7,971 bases of DNA, from assembly GCF_000496285.1 (NCBI RefSeq), contig NC_022783.1:1-7971 (forward strand), in the 5' to 3' direction. Below are positions 5,178-7,971 of the stretch, piece by piece (position 1 is the stretch's first letter; every line of letters begins with the position of its first letter). The translations under genes and the position numbers were made by a program. The notes below the pieces were generated by a model. That model was not told the origin of the DNA, did no database searches, and worked only from the letters and a program-made list of their open reading frames with translations. This DNA comes from Bacillus toyonensis BCT-7112 (GTDB lineage Bacteria; Bacillota; Bacilli; Bacillales; Bacillaceae_G).

Positions 5178-6644
5178 CTATCTTTCTCTATCAAGATTTT
5201 GATGTCTACTTATTTCTCTCTTATGTTCACGTTCAAATTGATTATCTACTCCCTTGCTATCCAATTCATTTTTAACAATTCCTCTAAGCACCTTAAATTG
5301 CTCTTTAAGAACTTTTTTCGTTTGTATATACAAAACTCTTATATTCGTCTGTAAACCCTTTATATGAGCTTTTAACGAGCTTATTTCTCTATTTAATACA
5401 CCAACTTCTTTTTGCAACTTACTTTTTTCTTGTTTCAACGTTCGATTTTCTTTCATCCAGCCCTCTGCATGCACTTTTAAACTCTCATTTTCTTTCACAA
5501 AATCTGTTTTTTTCAAACGCTCATAATCCTTTTTGATAGTAACCGCTGCATTTACTTGCTTTGTTACTTCTTGATATTGTTCTGGTGATAACACATAATT
5601 TCTTGTCTGTTTCTTCGTGATCTCAGCTTTTCCAAACATTTTATCCTGTACTTCTACTACTACTTCTTTATGTAAAAATGGAATTTTAACAGGTTCATTT
5701 GGCACTTGATCTGTAGCACTATCTAATTCTTTTTGCATTTGTTCTACTCTTTTTTCTAACTCTATATGACGCTGGCCAATTAACTGCAGCTTTTCGTTTT
5801 CACTCTCTACTTGTTGCCTTACTATCTCTAATTCTTTGTACGTATCAACAACATCACTTTCCAAACTCGTTTTCGTTACTTCTAATTCGTTTGTTTTCTC
5901 TTCAACGTTTTTTAAATGATCGTCAATCGTTTGTAACTGTGTTTCTTTTTCTTCTACTTGGTTTTCAATAGTTGACTTCGCTTCTGCATACTCCTTGTAT
6001 TGACGGACTTTCATGTACTTATGTGAACCAACATTAGCACGTTCAAAATTCGGAATGTGCTCTTTAGCCAATTGTTCAATATAGGCCGTTTCTAATGCTC
6101 TCCAATGTGCAATTAACTTTCTTCCCGTTCCTTCGACACCCTGTTGTTGCAAAGCTCTATCCATTCCGACACGCCTCGTTAATCCTCGACTACTTTCGAA
6201 ATTCGGTACATAGTTAATATGTAAATGCGGATTTGCTTCATCATCATGCAAAACCATGTTATAAACCGCTAGGTTTGGATTTCGCTCTTGAAACGCCTCT
6301 GCATACCGCTTTAACGCTTCTTTCTTAGCTCCCCTATGCTTTGGGTCATCTTTACCTTCTCCAATCGCTACGACCAATTCTCGTTGCTCATGCGTCTTAT
6401 CATCTTTATGTATTTTGTCATAGTAATTCTCAATCTTACGGTCATTCCGTTTTTGCTTCTCGTTATACTTGTCCACCGCTTCTTGAAAGACATCCTTGTA
6501 TACACTTCGGATGTCCTTTTGAACAAAGTAAATATTCTCCTCTGATCTGGCTGGATCGATACCAGGATTCCCATGAGTATTTTCTCTGTTATTGTGGCTT
6601 AATGAACTTTGGTGAGATTGATTAAATGAGATAGAACCCAGCAT
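5178..6644 (-). CDS. mob: MobV family relaxase (Mob/Pre plasmid mobilisation protein)
   Basis: This 488-residue protein nicks one strand at oriT and leads it into a recipient using a conjugative element's channel. Residues 17-37 (SHNNRENTHGNPGIDPARSE and on) align with the MobM segment around its catalytic histidine, so His17 is the likely nucleophile. Residues 133-142 (HDDEANPHLH) are the metal-binding motif. Residues 220-310 and 390-440 are long coiled coils, typical of the variable C-terminal half. The N-terminus before motif I is about five residues shorter than in MobM, and the first strand sequence differs. The ATG complementary to 6642-6644 lies at the end of the oriT hairpin, with only a weak ribosome binding site (GTGGTGG). 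Promoter at 6683-6711; terminator at 5068-5105. Confidence 0.93.
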   Translation of the reverse strand: MLGSISFNQSHQSSLSHNNRENTHGNPGIDPARSEENIYFVQKDIRSVYKDVFQEAVDKYNEKQKRNDRKIENYYDKIHKDDKTHEQRELVVAIGEGKDDPKHRGAKKEALKRYAEAFQERNPNLAVYNMVLHDDEANPHLHINYVPNFESSRGLTRRVGMDRALQQQGVEGTGRKLIAHWRALETAYIEQLAKEHIPNFERANVGSHKYMKVRQYKEYAEAKSTIENQVEEKETQLQTIDDHLKNVEEKTNELEVTKTSLESDVVDTYKELEIVRQQVESENEKLQLIGQRHIELEKRVEQMQKELDSATDQVPNEPVKIPFLHKEVVVEVQDKMFGKAEITKKQTRNYVLSPEQYQEVTKQVNAAVTIKKDYERLKKTDFVKENESLKVHAEGWMKENRTLKQEKSKLQKEVGVLNREISSLKAHIKGLQTNIRVLYIQTKKVLKEQFKVLRGIVKNELDSKGVDNQFEREHKREISRHQNLDRER

Positions 6645-6660
6645 AAAGTGCCACCACTTT
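6645..6660. other. putative oriT core for the MobV relaxase
   Basis: AAAGTG and CACTTT form a perfect 6-bp inverted repeat around CCAC. On the mob coding strand the hairpin reads AAAGTG-GTGG-CACTTT and runs straight into the ATG. Known MobV origins (pMV158) have a similar layout, an AAAG...CTTT hairpin with GTGTG before the nick, upstream of mob. The predicted nick is in the loop on the minus strand; this is inference from position and form. Confidence 0.6.
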
Positions 6661-6682
6661 CCCTAGATTAATTGATACCATC

Positions 6683-6711
6683 AGTCTAGCAAAGCGACGA
6701 AATGATGTCAA
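6683..6711 (-). promoter_or_regulatory. mob promoter
   Basis: On the minus strand TTGACA (6711-6706) and TAGACT (6688-6683) are separated by 17 bases. Transcription would start near 6676, so the oriT hairpin lies in the 5' leader and relaxase binding could repress its own gene. Confidence 0.7.
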
Positions 6712-6720
6712 TTTACGTAA

Positions 6721-6950
6721 CCCTATACGTGTTTTGACGCTATCGCATCAAAACAGATAGGGGTCTGCGACGCTCTTCGGCTCTGCCGAGCCACGTGCTA
6801 CGTGGCAAAACAAAACCTTGGGCTTTGCCCAAACCCACTGGGGAACTCTTCCCCAGACCCCCTCAATCAAACTCCCCAACCCCTCAAATCCTTGAGGGGC
6901 TCCCTCGCCGGTTGGCATCCCCAAAACGGTTCGTTTTGAGGAAATGCCAA
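6721..6950. repeat. array of seven GC-rich hairpins beside oriT
   Basis: In 230 bases there are seven consecutive stem-loops: 6721-6762 (CCCTAT and GTTTTGA arms), 6777-6789 (TCGGC/GCCGA), 6790-6806 (GCCACGT/ACGTGGC), 6818-6832 (TTGGGC/GCCCAA), 6838-6856 (CTGGGGAA/TTCCCCAG), 6880-6899 (CCCCTCAA/TTGAGGGG) and 6912-6950 (TTGGCAT/ATGCCAA enclosing CAAAACG/CGTTTTG). Loops are mostly three or four bases. The segment is far richer in G and C than the rest. The long readings across it on both strands are repeats of the hairpins and not credible genes. A single-strand origin or single-stranded promoter used after transfer is likely. Confidence 0.75.
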
Positions 6951-7024
6951 GAGGGTGATACTTCAGCTGCACGTATCAACTCCTTAATGCTCCTTTCATG
7001 GATCAGCACAAACCGCTGAACCAT
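6884..7024 (-). pseudogene. 46-codon reading frame, possible remnant of a gene upstream of mob
   Basis: On the minus strand the frame from the ATG at 7024 reads MVQRFVLIHERSIKELIRAA, then EVSPSWHFLK, and then low-quality residues where it enters the hairpin array. The first 30 residues look protein-like (amphipathic helix, balanced charge), but there is no convincing ribosome binding site. Two further short frames just upstream (7036-7079 and 7076-7135, the latter containing MTEDFNKRLEQLAK) overlap at ATGA and could be other pieces of the same decayed gene. Identity unknown; it may also be chance. Confidence 0.25.
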
Positions 7025-7212
7025 TCCAGTCCGCTTACCGTTGACACTTACCGATTATTTTCCCTCTCCCAATAATCATTTCGCGAGTTGTTCCAATCGC
7101 TTATTAAAATCTTCTGTCATAAGCAATATAACCATTCCCCTGGCGTGACCCCGTTTAGTTTTTAGACATATTATATAAATGTTTATTTGATTATTAACTG
7201 AGGTGAATTATT

Positions 7213-7434
7213 GTGATAAATCCTTACTATATTAAAAACAGGGCAATAGGCGGAGTCTATACAACCCATGGAGCTCAATCAACAATGCATGCAGTATATC
7301 ATGCAATGCAACATATGCCATACTATCATCATCCAGCTATACCTTATCATGAAACCATACAATATTATCCAGCTATAGAATATACATCTCAAAGTATATA
7401 TCCTACTACTTTTACAACAATTCCATTTTATTAA
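7213..7434 (+). CDS. tyrosine/histidine/proline-rich small protein, possibly coat-like
   Basis: This 73-residue protein starts at GTG 7213, with GAGGTGA (7200-7206) six bases upstream, a consensus ribosome binding site. It contains 12 Tyr, 7 His and 7 Pro, with motifs such as MPYYHHPAIPYHE and QYYPAIEY, almost no charge and no hydrophobic helix. Composition of this kind is seen in structural spore-coat proteins (CotD is His/Pro/Tyr-rich), where tyrosines cross-link, but I see no diagnostic family motif. Metal binding is another option. An AT-rich stretch with TATAAA (7174-7179) precedes it, though no good -35 is present. Module C copy 2 starts two bases after the stop codon and no terminator is obvious. 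The strong ribosome binding site argues for a real gene. Confidence 0.65.
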   Translation: MINPYYIKNRAIGGVYTTHGAQSTMHAVYHAMQHMPYYHHPAIPYHETIQYYPAIEYTSQSIYPTTFTTIPFY

Positions 7435-7435
7435 C

Positions 7436-7488
7436 ATTCTCTTGTTTTTAGTCTGTTCGGTTTGGCGACATACCACCCACCGCCGAAA
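7436..7488 (+). repeat. module C, copy 2
   Basis: The 25 bases at 7444-7468 match 3992-4016 at 23 positions (TCTGTTCGG followed by TTGGCGA). TTCGG (7456-7460) can pair with CCGAA (7483-7487). Here the module lies before A and B, not after them. Confidence 0.7.
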
Positions 7489-7489
7489 T

Positions 7490-7538
7490 CCATTCTTTGC
7501 GCTTTCCCCTTGTTTTGGGGTGTGAGTGCAAAGAATGG
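7490..7538 (+). repeat. module A, copy 2, enclosed by an 11-bp inverted repeat
   Basis: The 27-base core at 7503-7529 matches copy 1 at 26 positions. It is enclosed by CCATTCTTTGC (7490-7500) and GCAAAGAATGG (7528-7538), a perfect 11-bp inverted repeat absent from copy 1. The whole forms a stem with an inner CCCC/GGGG hairpin. Confidence 0.75.
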
Positions 7539-7619
7539 GGTGAAGCGAAGCGAGGGACTAGCCACTTTTAGTGTCATAGAAATCTAGAGTAAGAGTTAAA
7601 TTCATGGACAGCCGATCTA

Positions 7620-7677
7620 AGCGGTTCGGCAGGTACAATTGCTAGTGCAAATCGTGCTACCTAAATCCTCGTTTTTG
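7620..7677 (+). repeat. module B, copy 2
   Basis: This copy is identical to 3941-3998 at 49 of 58 positions, without gaps. The region between A2 and B2 (7539-7619) has no ORF or further structure I can support. Confidence 0.75.
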
Positions 7678-7683
7678 TTATTC

Positions 7684-7719
7684 TCTAATGTAAACTTTTG
7701 AATATTTGTTTACATTAGA
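7684..7719. repeat. palindromic element IR2, related to IR1 at 1242
   Basis: Perfect 12-bp arms TCTAATGTAAAC (7684-7695) and GTTTACATTAGA (7708-7719) surround the 12-base spacer TTTTGAATATTT, which differs from the IR1 spacer at two positions. It lies about 190 bases upstream of the Sda-like gene. The rest of the leader to 7890 is AT-rich with no clear promoter. Confidence 0.7.
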
Positions 7720-7904
7720 AATTGAAATATATTATATATATACTGAAATCATGAAATTAAGATATAGTATATACACAGATACAATTATTAATTTTGTTCA
7801 CCAATATTCCGTCTAAGTAAACCAGGGTGAAAATTTAGTTTATAGAATATATAGGAAATAACAATGTTTTATCTGTATGATTTTTTTATGAGGAGGAAAC
7901 ATTT

Positions 7905-7971
7905 TTGTCTTTATATAAACAATTATCAGATGCTCTTTTAGTAGGTTTTTTTATAGAAATTAATAAAAACA
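7905..7971 (+). CDS. Sda-like small protein, 5' part (continues at base 1)
   Basis: This is the N-terminal part (22 codons plus one base) of a 69-residue protein whose remainder is at 1-143. The start is TTG at 7905, with AGGAGG at 7891-7896 eight bases upstream; no other start in this frame is as well placed. The visible N-terminus, MSLYKQLSDALLVGFF, matches the first helix of Sda, the small helical-hairpin inhibitor of sporulation kinases such as KinA (Sda begins MRKLSDELL). In that family the hairpin binds the kinase dimerisation domain and blocks phosphorelay input to Spo0A. Function here is inferred from similarity recalled by eye. The last base, A7971, completes an ATA codon with bases 1-2, which is the main evidence that the sequence is circular. 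The upstream leader (7720-7904) is AT-rich and long, and I could not assign a promoter with confidence. Confidence 0.75.
   Translation, partial: MSLYKQLSDALLVGFFIEINKN

Noticed and set aside
6336..6625. Several frames of 68-94 codons inside the relaxase gene
   Set aside because: They are shadows of a long gene with conserved relaxase motifs.
6748..6972. A 74-codon minus-strand frame with GTG start and a fair ribosome binding site (GGAG)
   Set aside because: It runs through the hairpin array; its Gly/Pro-rich sequence is what GC-rich inverted repeats encode in any frame.
6795..7019. A 74-codon plus-strand frame
   Set aside because: It is antisense to the frame above, covers the same hairpins and has no ribosome binding site.
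7684..7719. IR1 and IR2 as Xer/dif-type sites
   Set aside because: ATGTAAAC recalls part of the Bacillus dif sequence, but the half-sites are 12 bases apart in the wrong layout, where dif has a 6-base centre.

Overview
The window reads as a complete small circular plasmid from a low-GC Firmicute, most likely the Bacillus cereus/thuringiensis group. An open reading frame that starts at 7905 with a strong ribosome binding site runs off the right edge and continues in the same frame from base 1 to a stop at 141-143. The joined protein is a coherent 69-residue product resembling the sporulation checkpoint protein Sda. The host guess rests on AT-rich composition, consensus Gram-positive ribosome binding sites, a MobV relaxase, a MerR-like protein ending in KKWWQFWK (the DUF3967 type of Bacillus plasmids) and the Sda-like gene.

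Layout on the circle. (1) Cargo arc, about 7678 through the junction to 3830: the Sda-like gene, a three-helix membrane protein, an N-terminally anchored or exported 150-residue protein, a 64-residue two-helix membrane protein on the minus strand, a RacA/MerR-like coiled-coil protein preceded by CTAAACA repeats, a 94-residue basic protein with a hydrophobic N-terminus, and a membrane-tethered Xre regulator. Most are monocistronic, with their own ribosome binding sites and often their own terminators. (2) Backbone arc, about 3830 to 7680: a structured non-coding region (3711-4323), a winged-helix RepL-like candidate initiator, the MobV relaxase, a putative oriT, a cluster of GC-rich hairpins, and a tyrosine/histidine-rich small protein. 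(3) Three short modules (A, B, C) occur twice in direct orientation, at 3832-4036 and 7436-7677. Their order is A-B-C in one copy and C-A-B in the other, and they separate the two arcs.

How it may work together: the minus-strand rep and mob genes supply replication and mobilisation. Rep is probably autoregulated through an inverted repeat at its promoter, and mob is transcribed from a near-consensus promoter through the oriT hairpin. The DUF3967-type protein is a candidate segregation or regulatory factor acting on its upstream repeats. The Sda-like protein could delay host sporulation by inhibiting phosphorelay kinases. No RNA genes, IS elements, CRISPR arrays, resistance genes or toxin genes were recognised. 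The most interesting signals are the plasmid-borne Sda-like gene across the circle junction, the duplicated and permuted A/B/C modules, two related 24-nt palindromic elements bracketing a 1.6-kb cargo segment, and the hairpin array beside oriT.
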